NCBI GenBank assembly: GCA_905221605.1
Contig: CAJNDS010002240.1
Span: 147,501 to 211,500, forward strand
Origin: Symbiodinium natans
Taxonomy: Eukaryota > Sar > Dinophyceae > Suessiales > Symbiodiniaceae
DNA: 64,000 bases
Reading direction: 5' to 3'
Shown in pieces: positions 9,966 through 19,051 of the stretch (position 1 is its first letter; the number at the start of each line of letters is the position of its first letter). The translations under genes and the position numbers were made by a program. Below the pieces are notes generated by a model. It saw only the letters and a list, made by a program, of their open reading frames with translations, searched no databases and was not told the DNA's origin.

Positions 9966-10019
9966 TGCTTCTTGATCCCAAAAACCTTGAAAGAACACTT
10001 AACCGCAGGGAACCTAATT

Positions 10020-10032
10020 TGGGCTCATAACC
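10020..10032 (-). promoter_or_regulatory. Primer-binding site, half initiator tRNA-Met type
   Basis: Immediately inside the 5' LTR the minus strand reads GGTTATGAGCCCA, the reverse complement of the initiator tRNA-Met anticodon stem-loop (GGGCTCATAACC). Drosophila copia uses this unusual internal tRNA site rather than the tRNA 3' end. The match is 12-13 nt, with no tRNA complementarity beyond it. Confidence 0.6.
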
Positions 10033-10319
10033 TACGGGGGGGCAACCAAGGAAGGAAATTAACTCCCCTAATCGCCCTGAACTTATATTTCCCAGATCGA
10101 ACCAAGAAACAACCAAGAACACGGATAAGAGCAACCCAGGGGGAAAGGAAAGGGGGAAGGAATCCACACCCTTACCAAACCCTAAGAACCCAGGCACTAC
10201 TTTTTGAACTTGTGGCTTTCTGTTCAAGCCCATCTTGAGCCAAACATGGTTTACGGGTTCATTAACCCTTTCAACTTCCAACACTAACTCCTTTCTACAA
10301 TACCAATTGCAGCTCCGCA
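10033..10319 (-). repeat. 5' LTR of the LARD-like element
   Basis: 287-bp copy. It contains TTTGGCTCAAG in the sense orientation at about 10227-10237, preceded by CCGTAAACCATG. This resembles the DinoSL with two single-base insertions and one substitution. Confidence 0.85.
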
Positions 10320-10389
10320 TAGGGTTTAGGGTTTAGGGTTTAGGGTTTAGGGTTTAGGGTTTAGGGTTTAGGGTTTAGGGTTTAGGGTT
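10320..10389 (+). repeat. Telomeric array, right flank of the LTR element
   Basis: Perfect TTTAGGG units starting at the LTR edge, continuing the array interrupted at 1486. Confidence 0.95.
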
Positions 10390-10774
10390 CAGGGACTTGG
10401 TTCTGGTAGTTTGCGGAATCTTCGACACGAGGCACCCCTAGATACCTTAAATCAACCCTGGTACTAACAAATGCGCAAAAGTGCCCAGGGCTACAAACCC
10501 CTCCTTGGCATCTGGGGTTTCCTTCGGATCTTTGATCAAGCAACCGTAGCAGGTAATAGACCCTAGACCCTAGACCCTAAACAGCACATCCTAAACCCAT
10601 TAGTTGGGAACACGAGTACACTTGCATGTAAGGAACCTTTAAACAGATGAACGCTGCAGGCCCCTGGAAAAGTTTACATTTTCCCTTCTTGGGTTAAGAG
10701 GGTTATATTTTGGAATATGTATATATCAGAGGCATTAAAAGGCATGATATTCAGGAGAAAATCATCAGCGGCCT
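10390..10774. other. Non-coding stretch, no gene seen
   Basis: Mostly unique sequence with short CCCTAGA runs near 10558 and an AT-rich patch near 10710-10760. Confidence 0.5.
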
Positions 10775-10895
10775 TCACAGGGCCAAACTAGTGATTTCTT
10801 GGGCCTTCTCAAGCAAGTCCTCGAAAAGCTCCCGGCTTTGGGCATCTAGACTTTGGCATGTAGCACCAAGGCTGAACGGCTGAGCCTCCAGCACG
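10775..10895 (-). CDS. Putative terminal exon, minus strand
   Basis: After a good acceptor on the minus strand (GGGTTGCAG, boundary 10896/10895), 39 codons run to TGA at 10777-10775, ending SRELFEDLLEKAQEITSLAL. Amphipathic helical composition and the precise acceptor suggest a real 3' exon. The product is unknown and no upstream exon was identified. Confidence 0.4.
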
Positions 10896-11062
10896 CTGCA
10901 ACCCGAGCCCCTAAGTCCAAAACTTCTACCTAGAACAAAGTCGAAAAACATGTACCGCGCACGCGTCGTGCGAGAGGAAAGCGCAACTGGTACCTTTCGT
11001 CTTCGATCCTTTAAGAGAAGAGACTGGCCTTGGGACATGTTTATACCTTCCTTCGTGGGTTT

Positions 11063-11152
11063 AACCCTAAACCCCCTAAACCCTAAACCCCAAACCCTAA
11101 ACCCTAAGCCCTAAACCCCAAACCCCAAACCCCAAACCCTAAACCCTAAACC
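11063..11152 (-). repeat. CCCTAAA array with CCCCAAA variants
   Basis: About twelve 7-8 bp units, mixed CCCTAAA, CCCCAAA and CCCTAAG. Confidence 0.9.
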
Positions 11153-11211
11153 CTCTTCGTACTTAAAGAAATGTTTTTAAGGCACCATCCTGGGAGTCCC
11201 TTCCGAGACAA

Positions 11212-11606
11212 GTAGTCAAAGAGCCCAATACCCCTGAATTCAGGAATAATTTATAAAGGGATCCTTAAAGGAATATATACCTGAATATATAAGGGATCCT
11301 TAAAGGAATATATCTTAATATATAAAGGGATCCTTAAAGGAATATACCTGAATGTTATAAAAGGACCCTGAATCTGATTTAAGGTATATTCCTTAAATCA
11401 TATTCAGGAATCTACCTTAATATCTAAAGGGATCCTTAAAGGATATATACCTTAATATATAAAGGGATCCTTAGTATGATTTAAGGTAAATTCCTTAATT
11501 AAGGGGTATACCTTAATATCTGAAGGGACTCCTAATATGATTTAAGGTATATTCCTTATTTGAGGAATATACCTTACTTAGGGGGTATCGGGCTCTTTGG
11601 GTAGTC
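11212..11606. mobile_element. Fold-back element with internal AT-rich tandem repeats
   Basis: The ends are inverted: CAAAGAGCCCAATACCCCTGA on the left against a right end whose complement reads CAAAGAGCCCGATACCCCCT. Between them, units around GGATCCTTAAAGGAATATA repeat six or more times with inverted copies. No coding capacity. Likely a MITE-like fold-back repeat. Confidence 0.6.
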
Positions 11607-11612
11607 ACGTTG

Positions 11613-12341
11613 GAGTCCGGAGGCGGCTGCCGCCGAGCCCAGGCCCTGTCTGGCTGGGGTCTGTGGGATGAGGGTTCAGGGTTTAGGGTTTGTAGGGTTT
11701 ATTCAGGGTTTGTAGGGTTTATTTAGGGTTTGTAGGGTTTAGGGTTGAGGGAATCGGGTTTAGGGTTCAGGGTTTCTTGGGTTTCGAGGGGTTTTAGGGT
11801 TTCTAGGGTTTCTAGGGCTTGTAGGATTGCTAGGGTTTCAAGGGCTTCAAGGGTTGCTAGGGTTTCTGGGTTTTTTTAGGGTTTCTAGGGTTTTTAGGGT
11901 TTCTAGGGTTTTGTAGGGTTTTAGAGATTCTCTAGGGTTTAGGGTTAGGGGTTTGTAGGGTTTCTGGAGTTTAGCGGGCGGTTTAGGGTTTTTAGGGTTT
12001 AGGGGGAGGGCTTCGGGTTTCTGGCGTTTTGGGTTTCTAGGGTTTACTGGGGTTTGCAGGGCTTCTAGGGTTTCTACTAGGGTTTCTACTAGGGTTTGTA
12101 GGGTTGAGGCTTTCCAGGGTTTAAGGTTTGCTAGGTTTCGGGTATGGGCTGGGGATGCTGAATGCTGGTACGTAACCCTACCAACCCTAAACCCTAGACC
12201 CTGAACCCCGGAAGACGCTGCCCTGAACTCGAAGAAGTTTTTGGGGTTGAGGGTTCGCCTGAGTTGTGACAGGGGGGGTTAGGGCTGCAGGCGGGCAGGG
12301 CTTTAGGTCTTGGAAGGGAGCCGTGGTCACGGATTTCTGGT
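11613..12341 (+). repeat. Degenerate telomere-derived tract (TGTAGGGTT / TCTAGGGTTT)
   Basis: Dozens of diverged units such as TTTGTAGGG, TTTCTAGGG and TTCAGGG. It reads as a decayed G-strand array. No gene seen. Confidence 0.7.
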
Positions 12342-12445
12342 TGGGGTTTAGGGTTTAGGGTTTAGGGTTTACGGTTTAGGGTTTAGGGTTTGGGGTTTGG
12401 GGTTTGGGGTTTGGGGTTTGGGGTTTAGGGTTTAGGGTTTGGGGC
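12342..12445 (+). repeat. Telomeric array with TTTGGGG variant block
   Basis: TTTAGGG units flanking a run of five TTTGGGG units. Confidence 0.9.
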
Positions 12446-12636
12446 TTGTGAGGCCAGGTAGTAGGCCCTAAGGCTAAGGAAAGTATTCTCTTTCATGGGG
12501 TTTGATAGGATCATATTCAGGAATCTTTTTCAAACGGTTTTTTTAAAGGCAATCCTCGTAGGTTTATCGGGGAGTTCTCGCCTAAAGGTGTCAGGCCCAT
12601 TCAGGCTTGGAGCTCTGTGCAGGTTTAGGTGTAGGG
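12446..12636. other. Short spacer, no gene seen
   Basis: Contains an AT-rich piece (ATCATATTCAGGAATC) that resembles the core of the fold-back element at 11212-11606. Confidence 0.4.
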
Positions 12637-12708
12637 AGTTTAGGGTTTAGGGTTTAGGGTTTAGGGTTTAGGGTTTAGGGTTTAGGGTTTAGGGTTTAGG
12701 GTTTAGGG
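12637..12708 (+). repeat. Telomeric array (TTTAGGG)n
   Basis: Ten near-perfect units. Confidence 0.95.
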
Positions 12709-12875
12709 CTAGGTGGACGTAAGCTCTGAGAACGAAGCTAGCACCCTTCTTCACTATGTACATAGGCGCTCAGGGGGTTTCTGGGCAGTTGCACCCCCCG
12801 AACCCAGAACCAAATCCCTAAACGGAAAGGCCCTAGACCCTAAAACCTAAACCTAGACCCTATAAGCCCTACACC

Positions 12876-12986
12876 TTGCGACGTTCCCCCTTATAACTTG
12901 CGCGAACAGTCCTTAATGGGGATTATAGTACTCCCCAATTTTAATTCCTGTTTAAGCACTGTTAGCATAAGCGGTGAACATCCCAA
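12876..12986. mobile_element. MITE-A hairpin copy 1 (diverged)
   Basis: Inverted ends GACGTTCCCCCTTATAAC and GCGGTGAACATCCCAA. Internal arms around CAGTCCTTAATGGGGATTAT complete the palindrome shared with six other places in the window. Confidence 0.6.
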
Positions 12987-13094
12987 CCAACCCCTACACC
13001 TCCAAACCCTACACCAGGCGACAGCCAAGAGAGCTTTTCTTCGGCGTCGCAACTGCTGAGGCCCATCGGCAGGGCTGGAGAATGGTATAAGGTT

Positions 13095-13289
13095 GTTTAG
13101 GGTTTAGGGTTTAGGGTTAGGGTTTAGGGTTTAGGGTTTAGGGTTTAGGGTTTAGGGTTTAGGGTTTAGGGTTTAGGGTTTAGGGTTTAGGGTTTAGGGT
13201 TTAGGGTTTAGGGTTTAGTGTCTAGGGTTTAGGGATTAGGGTTTAGGGTTTAGGGTTTAGGGTTTAGGGTTTAGGGTTTAGGGTTTAGG
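13095..13289 (+). repeat. Long telomeric array (TTTAGGG)n
   Basis: About 27 units, nearly perfect. One of the longest G-strand blocks here. Confidence 0.95.
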
Positions 13290-13311
13290 TTCGAGTGCCC
13301 CCGCTATGGTA

Positions 13312-13450
13312 GCACTTGAAGCCAGGAGCCAGAGTAGGCCCTTAGTCCCTTTTGTTTAGGGATTTAGGGGTTTGGGTTCCCTTATATTCCCCTGTAAACC
13401 AAAAAGGGTAGCCTATTTTCCAAGGTTTCTCCTGGGTCTAGGAAGTGTAG
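13312..13450. repeat. Dispersed repeat family C, copy 1
   Basis: Shares AGAGTAGGCCCTTA, TTCCCTTATA..CCCC and CCTGGGTCTAG with copies at 58888 and 59152. The ends are roughly inverted, with a telomere-like insert near 13360. Confidence 0.5.
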
Positions 13451-14716
13451 GGTTTAGGGGTTAACAGGGTTTAGGTTGAAGGGCTAGCCGAAGTTTGGCA
13501 GCACTTTTTGCTTTCTGAGGTTACATGGGGACCTGGGTTGAAAGTGTGGCTGTAAGATCCTGGTGCCTAACTGCTACCTTGGAGGCTACTTGTAGGGGTC
13601 TTTGGTTTTAGTTCTGGTTTAGGGTTTAGGGTCATAGGAGACCCCAACCTCATACACAGAGTGGTGCCCCCGACTGTCCGCTGTTGCTGTGAGTCTTAGA
13701 TTCTTGGGGGGCACTCCTACTCGGTTCAGTTCTGGGCAGGAGGGCACCTAGGATTTCCCAGACCCCTGGGAGGATCCAAAAAGTAGAACCTCCAAAATAG
13801 TACCCTGTATAATTGAGTCTTTCTTAGGAACCCTTAAAAGGACATGTTTTTTGGATCCTTCCAGAAATCTGGGAACTTAGGAAAACCCCAGCTGAAGGTA
13901 CTCCGAAGCTTCTTAGAACCCACATACGAAGTTCCGTGCTTGAGCCATCAAAGATTTGGCGCAATTCCTGGAACGCAGAAGGTTGAGGGGCTTCAATGTA
14001 AATTCATGGGCTTAGGATGGTAGGAGTTTTGTTGCAGAGGGTTTGAAAGTTCTGCATGTTGACCATTGGGGGGTTGGAAGTGTTCGTGTTTACTTGAAAA
14101 TCTTGGCAGCTCTTTGTGATCTTGGTTCTTAGCATGGTGGGCCGATCTGATGGTGGATCACTGTCGTACCCCGAAGGCAGCCTCAAGCACGTCGACCGAG
14201 TTAGACCCACCTCACCCCCCGTCCCCTTCGCCCGACTGGTCACCAAACTTTCACTAATCCCTACAAACCCTCCAACAGACCGCCCAGCCCCCAGCCCCTT
14301 TCCACATTTCAGACCCTATGCTTTGCCGCCGAGGGGGGAGATGATACTTACTAGATGGCCTGCCACAATCTGTCCGTACCCGCACTTCGCAAAATACGAG
14401 GCATTCGATACACATCTTTATCCTAACCTTCATGGCTTCGGCGCTCGAAACCCTAAGCCCCTAAAGCCTACACCAGATAAACCCTATAAACACTAACCCT
14501 ACACCTTATAAACCCTAAACCCGACAATCGAAAACCATCTCGGATCCGGGCTAAGGCCGGTTGGCGTTTGGGACATTCTATATATTTTCCTTAGTTTTCT
14601 AAACGGGACCCCCCCCCATATTACACACATGTTCCTTATTGTTGGTTTACGAAAAGGGACCCTTTCTACAAACTATTTTCTCCAAGTGGTTTCCAGGACC
14701 AAGCACTCCCCGATAA
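13451..14716. other. Mostly non-coding stretch
   Basis: Unique sequence with degenerate telomeric words. A 126-codon + frame (14116-14496) runs into CCCTAAA-derived sequence. Part of it (LTRWPATICPYPHFAKYEAF) could be exon-like, but I see no clear splice sites. Confidence 0.3.
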
Positions 14717-14804
14717 ACCCTAAACCCTGAACCCTAAACCCTAAACCCTAACCCGAAACCCTGCACCCTAAACCCTAAACCCTGAACCCTGAACCCTGAA
14801 CCCT
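14717..14804 (-). repeat. CCCTAAA array, upstream of an exon-like block
   Basis: CCCTAAA and CCCTGAA units ending about 55 bp before the exon-like block at 14862. Confidence 0.9.
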
Positions 14805-14861
14805 ACGTAAGTCTCAAGACGATATCAATCTTCGGCCCCTCAGCCCCTTTGCCGGTAGTAG

Positions 14862-14929
14862 GCACTACGATGCCTCGGGTCGAGATGGGCAACTACGAGA
14901 GCAGCTGGACCTGCTTGGAGCTCAGAAAG
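14862..14929 (+). CDS. Putative internal exon
   Basis: Follows GGTAGTAG and contains HYDASGRDGQLREQLDLLGA, helical and coding-like. It ends at a GC donor (AAAG|GCTTGG) that runs straight into GGGTTGAGGGTTAGGGTTTAGGG. Phase: enters with 1 nt, leaves with 1 nt. Function unknown. Confidence 0.4.
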
Positions 14930-15203
14930 GCTTGGGTTGAGGGTTAGGGTTTAGGGTTTAGCGTTTAGGGTATAGGGTTTAGGGTTTCAGGTTTGCTGAT
15001 GAGGGCGTGCCCTCAAACTCGAGCCCCAAACGCTAAGCCCATGGTTGAGGAGTTTGCGACTGATGAACTTTAAGGGGTCGGGAAAATCACGAACCGTCTT
15101 CCCTTATGGCCCCTTTATAATCATACAAATAAGAACCCCCCACAACAATATCCTGATTCTAATTATTAAGGCCCTAGATTGTATCTGTGGCTTCCGGTCG
15201 AAG

Positions 15204-15300
15204 GCTTCATGTCAGCTTGGCAATCTTGAAGGAAGCAATCAAGCTTTCAAAAGAAGACGCCAGCCGGGAAACCAAGCTGCAACTTGAAGAGCTTTCCTAA
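15204..15300 (+). CDS. Putative terminal exon
   Basis: A frame ending at TAA 15298-15300 contains EAIKLSKEDASRETKLQLEE, strongly coding-like and charged. The exact acceptor is uncertain (CGAAG at 15203 or GTCAG at 15215). C-terminal exon of an unidentified + strand gene. Confidence 0.45.
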
Positions 15301-15430
15301 CCCCTAAGCCCTAAGCCCTATATAAGCCCTAAACCCTAAAAACCCTAAGCCCTAAACCCCAAGCCCGAAAACCTAAACCCTAATAATACCATAATCCTAT
15401 TAAGGTATATGAACCATAAACCCTTTAGGG
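15301..15430 (-). repeat. Degenerate CCCTAAA / CCCTAAG tract
   Basis: Irregular C-strand units right after the stop codon at 15300. Confidence 0.8.
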
Positions 15431-15674
15431 TTCATGTGGTGCTCAAGGTTAAAGGGTTTAGGGTTTAGGGTTTAGGGTATAGTGGCCCGTCCTGGTAAAC
15501 CCTACGTTGAGGAATGTTCAGGAGGTCTTGCCTTGTCCTGCGAGAACACTTGTCTAGTATGACAGGGCCGAATTCAGAGAGCAATCCAGAGAACCCTAAA
15601 CCCTGAACCCTAAGCCCGAAGCCCTGCACCGCCTGAGCCCTAAACCCTGAACCCTCAACCCAAATATGACCAAG

Positions 15675-15902
15675 GCTCTGTCGTGTTGGCTCCCTCGGCC
15701 CCAGCATCCACGACGAGCGGCTGCTAAGCTTGGTGCGGGAGGCAGCTGGAGTCCAGCGCAAGGGTTTGGTGGCATTCGCGCGAAGTAGATTCGATCGCTC
15801 TGCAACATCGCATGAGGGTGGCCCAGCAGTCATTTGCACCCGCAAGCCCAAAACACAACTTAGTGTGTCCACCGCTCCCCCCATCACCAAACAAGTAGAA
15901 AG
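15675..15902 (+). CDS. Putative exon, 228 bp, strong donor
   Basis: 75 open codons after CCAAG, containing IHDERLLSLVREAAGVQRKG, ending AG|GTAGGT, a near-consensus donor. Phase: 1 nt in, 2 nt out. The next block at 16050 starts with the matching 1 nt. Longer frames on the opposite strand are of poorer composition and were taken as shadows. Product not recognised. Confidence 0.5.
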
Positions 15903-16049
15903 GTAGGTACAGTGCTTCGGTGTCCAGCTGTACAGGCCCTAAACAAGAGAGTCGTGCAGGTGGGTGTGGTGCCTCAAAAACAGGAATAGTGCCCCTTTGG
16001 ATCTCTTATACTCAACCAAACATGAAAGGGGCTCCCCTTTTTCTTCTAG

Positions 16050-16138
16050 TCACCGGGGAAGCTACAATGGGGGCGTATGTGAGGCATTAGACGCACTTCT
16101 TTCGATTGATGGGCTTCGTGGGGGTCATTTAGGGTCTA
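16050..16138 (+). CDS. Putative exon following 15675-15902
   Basis: Acceptor CCCCTTTTTCTTCTAG has an excellent pyrimidine tract. The frame (HRGSYNGGVCEALDALLSID) continues the phase of the 15902 donor (AG + T = Ser). The 3' end is uncertain: GGG|GTCATT at about 16127, or AGG|GTTATG at about 16139 inside telomere-like sequence. Confidence 0.5.
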
Positions 16139-16205
16139 GGGTTATGGGTTTGGGGTTTAGGGCTAGGGTTTAGGGCTAGGGTTTAGGGCTAGGGTTTAGG
16201 GCTAG
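16139..16205 (+). repeat. Telomere-variant array (GGGCTAGGGTTTA)n
   Basis: TTTAGGGC-TAGGG units starting at the possible donor of the preceding exon. Confidence 0.8.
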
Positions 16206-16432
16206 GGTTTCAGGTCGGAGGGGCTGCGGTCAAGCATGCACTGCCACGTCAAACCTCTGTGCTGGATGAGCCTTCGGAGAGGTTTTTCGAGCCCAAGAGC
16301 TGATTTTTGGGAAACCCCCGGACTTCAACCTTGGGTTAGTTAGGGTTTATGGTTTTAGAGTTTTAGGGTTTAGGGTTTTAGGGTTTTGGGGTGCTGGGTT
16401 TTGGGTTTAAGGCTTAGGGTCCAGGGTTCTAG

Positions 16433-16531
16433 GGTTTCGGGGAAGCTGAGCTGATCATCGCTCAAGCGGAGGTGATTGCGCGGAGAGAGGAGCTGCCATT
16501 GACGGCGCTCGTCGAGGCGGCTTGGTGCGGG
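16433..16531 (+). CDS. Putative internal exon, 99 bp
   Basis: From CTAG|GGTTTCGGGG to TGCGGG|GTTGAGG, 33 codons, containing EAELIIAQAEVIARREELPL, a clear amphipathic helix. Phase 0 in and 0 out. Flanked on both sides by degenerate TTTAGGG sequence. Confidence 0.4.
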
Positions 16532-16562
16532 GTTGAGGCTTGAGGGCTGAGTGTCAAGGGTT

Positions 16563-16612
16563 CAGGGTTTAGGGTTTAGGGTTTAGGGTTTAGGGTTTAG
16601 GGTTTAGGGTTA
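16563..16612 (+). repeat. Telomeric array (TTTAGGG)n
   Basis: Seven units just downstream of the putative exon ending at 16531. Confidence 0.95.
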
Positions 16613-16618
16613 AGGGAC

Positions 16619-17038
16619 GAAAGGGGAGACCGCAAGCCTTACAAGGGAGCTTAGGGGTTATATTAATAGGGGTTTTTTAGGGGTTCTGTAGGAGCTACGA
16701 AGGTATATAGGGACATACGGTAAAAACAGGCGTTATGTAGGAGCTACTTAGGTACATATTAGGGAGTGAATATGGTAAGATTGGGGGTTGTGCTGTGGAA
16801 TAAGATTAAGGGTCCCTTCTAGGGGTCCCTCCTTATACCCCTTAAGAGTGTAGAGGCTAGACGGCAGGTATAGGGCTTGGGATCTACACTCTTAAGGGGG
16901 ATAAGGGGGGACCCTTCGAAGGGACCTATAATCTCCTTCCACAACGAAACCCTAAGCTTGCCTCTAATATGTACCTAAGTAGCTCCTACATAACCCTGAA
17001 ATATAACCCCTGAGTCCTTTGTAAGGGTCTCCCCTTTC
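16619..17038. mobile_element. Large palindromic fold-back element (about 420 bp)
   Basis: Outer arms GAAAGGGGAGACC / GGTCTCCCCTTTC, middle arms GTAGGAGCTACTTAGGTACA / TGTACCTAAGTAGCTCCTAC, inner arms around CCTTAAGAGTGTAG / CTACACTCTTAAGG. Almost the full length is self-complementary. Non-coding. Confidence 0.75.
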
Positions 17039-17756
17039 ATGTCGGGAAAAAGCCCTGGCCTAGATATTGGGTTCTTAAGAGAGGGGGGTTATGCAACCCA
17101 AGGTTCCCGAATACTCCCCACCACTCCCTCAGCGTCCCTTAGCTTCCCGAAGGTTTCCTAAATACCTCCCCCTCCATGAACCTACCTCCCTTGAGGACCC
17201 TATGGCCCAAGCAAAGCACGACCACCTTACACTCAGAGCCTACGCTTCAAGGATGTAGCGCATGCAGAGTTTTTCAAAACCCTAAACCTAAACCCTAAAA
17301 CCTAAACCCTAAACCCCAAGGCCTAAACCCTAGACCCTCGACGCTATACCCTAAACCCTAAACCCTTTCCAAATTCTGATTGAGGATCCTTTCAGCGGTG
17401 TTTTAGTCGAACCATACTTGACAACCCTAAGTCTAAAGCTTGAAACCCCTCAACCGCCGAACTGCAAACCCTCAAGGTCTAGGGTTTATACATAGGCTTT
17501 AGGTGAACCCGGAACCCTATACCCTGAAACCCTGAACCCTGAATTTGCCCTGAAACCCGGAAACTTCAAACTTTAAACTCTGAACCTTGCAACCCTAAAA
17601 CCCTAAAGCCCTAATTAAACCCGAATAGCCTGAAAGCCTGAACCCGAAAACCTTGCAGCCCTCTACAACCTGCAGCCCTCGAAGCCTTCAAGTCCACAAG
17701 TCTCAAAGCATCTATCTGAAGCCGCCTGGCATGGGCGCCTTTCACATTGCCGCGAG
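17039..17756. other. Non-coding spacer with degenerate CCCTAAA tracts
   Basis: CCCTAAA-type units at 17278-17370 and 17480-17660. A tiny coding-like piece may lie at 17247-17262. Confidence 0.4.
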
Positions 17757-18010
17757 GCGCGGGCGCGGCAGACACGTTTCTGAAGAAAATCCTGTGGTCT
17801 TTGTACCATAAGGCTGGCGGAGATTCCAGGCCTCAGGCCGCGTTCTCGACTGTTGTCAGTGTGATCAAAAGTCCTGGCATGAAAGCGGGCCAGGGAGTGG
17901 TCGATGCTGCGCTCGCCAACAACGTCGAGCTGGCGATGTACCTGACAAAAGCCTGGGCGGGGCTGGAGCTGGTGCTGCCGCCCAGCAGTGGCCGCAGCTA
18001 CTTACTTCGG
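17757..18010 (+). CDS. Putative exon, 254 bp, ends at a telomeric-repeat donor
   Basis: 84 codons after CCGCGAG, containing SVIKSPGMKAGQGVVDAALA, alanine-rich and helical. The donor CTTCGG|GTTTGGGG is the first base of a telomeric array. Phase: 2 nt in, 0 out, matching the block at 18160. The inferred intron (18011-18159, 149 bp) begins with GTTTGGGG/TTTAGGG units and ends with CCTAAGCCCTAAACCC before TTGCAAG. Confidence 0.5.
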
Positions 18011-18078
18011 GTTTGGGGTTTAGGGTTTAGGGTTTAGGGTTTGGGGTTTGGGGTTTGGGGTTTGGGGTTTGGGGTTTC
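18011..18078 (+). repeat. Telomeric array with TTTGGGG variants at an intron start
   Basis: Starts exactly at the GT donor of the preceding exon-like block. Confidence 0.9.
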
Positions 18079-18159
18079 GCGTTGAGTAAGCCCTCTATTG
18101 CCCTGATAAGGAAGCAAATCGCATTTTTTTTGAAATCCTAAGCCCTAAACCCTTGCAAG

Positions 18160-18217
18160 GCCTCCCACGCGCTACAGACCCTGGGCCTGCGCCAGGCAGG
18201 ATTGATGGGCTCAAAAG
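18160..18217 (+). CDS. Putative exon, 58 bp
   Basis: Acceptor CCCTTGCAAG, frame ASHALQTLGLRQAGLMGSK, donor AAAG|GTTGAG. Phase 0 in, 1 nt out. The outgoing nucleotide fits the 2-nt start of the block at 22241. Confidence 0.4.
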
Positions 18218-19051
18218 GTTGAGAGTTGGGGGCTTCACGGGGCAGACAAGGAGGGGCTTAGGGTTTAGGGTTCAGGGCTTAAAGTTTAGGGGCTAGGGGC
18301 CTTGGTGTGTTTGTGTTCAGCTTCTGAGCAGGTTGGATTGTGGAAGTGTTGTACTTTTGCCGTTTTTTGTTTCTCGGGGGCGGAGGGTTCGAGGCATTGG
18401 CATTGTGGGGTTTAGGGTTTGGTATAGTAGTCTGACCTGTGCCGCTCTGTTCAAGATGCTAGAAACCCTGTCGAGCACTCCGATGGGGTACCCAAAAAGT
18501 TACCCTCACTGACAGAACCACTCTAAACTCTCCGCTCTAAACTCTAAGCCCCTGTTAAGCCTGAAACCCCAAATCCCATTACACACCCGAAGCCCCTATA
18601 AACCGCCAATTAAACCCTAAACCCTAAACCCCAAACTCCAAACCCCCTAAACCTCCAAACCCCCAAACCCTAGACCCTAAACCCCATCGAAAAAAAGAGA
18701 CGAAACCCAAACCCCTAAGACCCATGAACCCCTAAAGCCCTAAGCGTCCAGAAAGGAGTTGGGACCCTTGGTCTCGATGGTCACGGAGAGTGCATGCTTC
18801 TTATCCAGCGACGTGATCCTGTCCTTCGCAAGGAGCCTTAAACAAATGGTCTTTGAAGCGTTTTAGGGTTTCGTGTGGTTTAGGGTTTAGGGTTTTGGGG
18901 TTGAGGGTTTGGGGTTTGGGGTGTGGGGTTTAGGGTTTGGGTCTTGGGAATTGGCTTTTGTTTCGCTGTTGGATTGCCATTTGGCTGGAAAATTCAAACT
19001 TTCTTCCGAGAGGATTCTCAAGAGCCCAGAATGGGATGGCCATTCTGATGT
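18218..19051. other. Intron-like spacer with telomere-derived tracts
   Basis: G-strand words near 18250-18420 and 18860-18950, C-strand words at 18530-18700. Apart from the weak minus-strand frame, nothing supported. Confidence 0.4.
18753..18833 (-). CDS. Possible minus-strand exon fragment
   Basis: The minus strand reads LAKDRITSLDKKHALSVTIE and on to NSFLDA without a stop. The + strand is also open here, so the orientation is unsure. Confidence 0.2.

Larger units (their letters stand above)
1487..10319 (-). mobile_element. LTR retroelement without recognisable pol (LARD-like)
   Basis: Two direct repeats of 290 bp (1487-1776) and 287 bp (10033-10319), about 96% identical by eye, bound an 8.26 kb interior. 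On the minus strand the LTR starts TGCGGAGC and ends CCCGTA. A purine run (CAGGGGGAG) directly precedes the downstream LTR. Directly after the upstream LTR comes GGTTATGAGCCCA, complementary to the anticodon arm of initiator tRNA-Met, as in copia. Both outer edges are telomeric repeat with a possible 5-bp target duplication TAGGG. The interior encodes WW, S1-like, MLLE-like, SAM-like and six CCCH zinc-finger domains. I found no protease, integrase, reverse transcriptase (no YxDD box) or RNase H. It is best read as a non-autonomous element that needs another element's enzymes. The LTR similarity suggests fairly recent insertion. Confidence 0.8.

Noticed and set aside
2147-9998. Autonomous copia or gypsy element
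   Set aside because: I looked for YxDD, DDE/HHCC integrase and DTG/DSG protease motifs in the minus-strand frames and saw none.
13095-13289. CRISPR-like array
   Set aside because: 7-bp units without spacers; plain telomeric repeat in a eukaryote.
15465-15890. Minus frames of 141 and 70 codons
   Set aside because: The + strand frame in 15675-15902 has better composition and a GTAGGT donor with phase continuity, so the minus frames are shadows.
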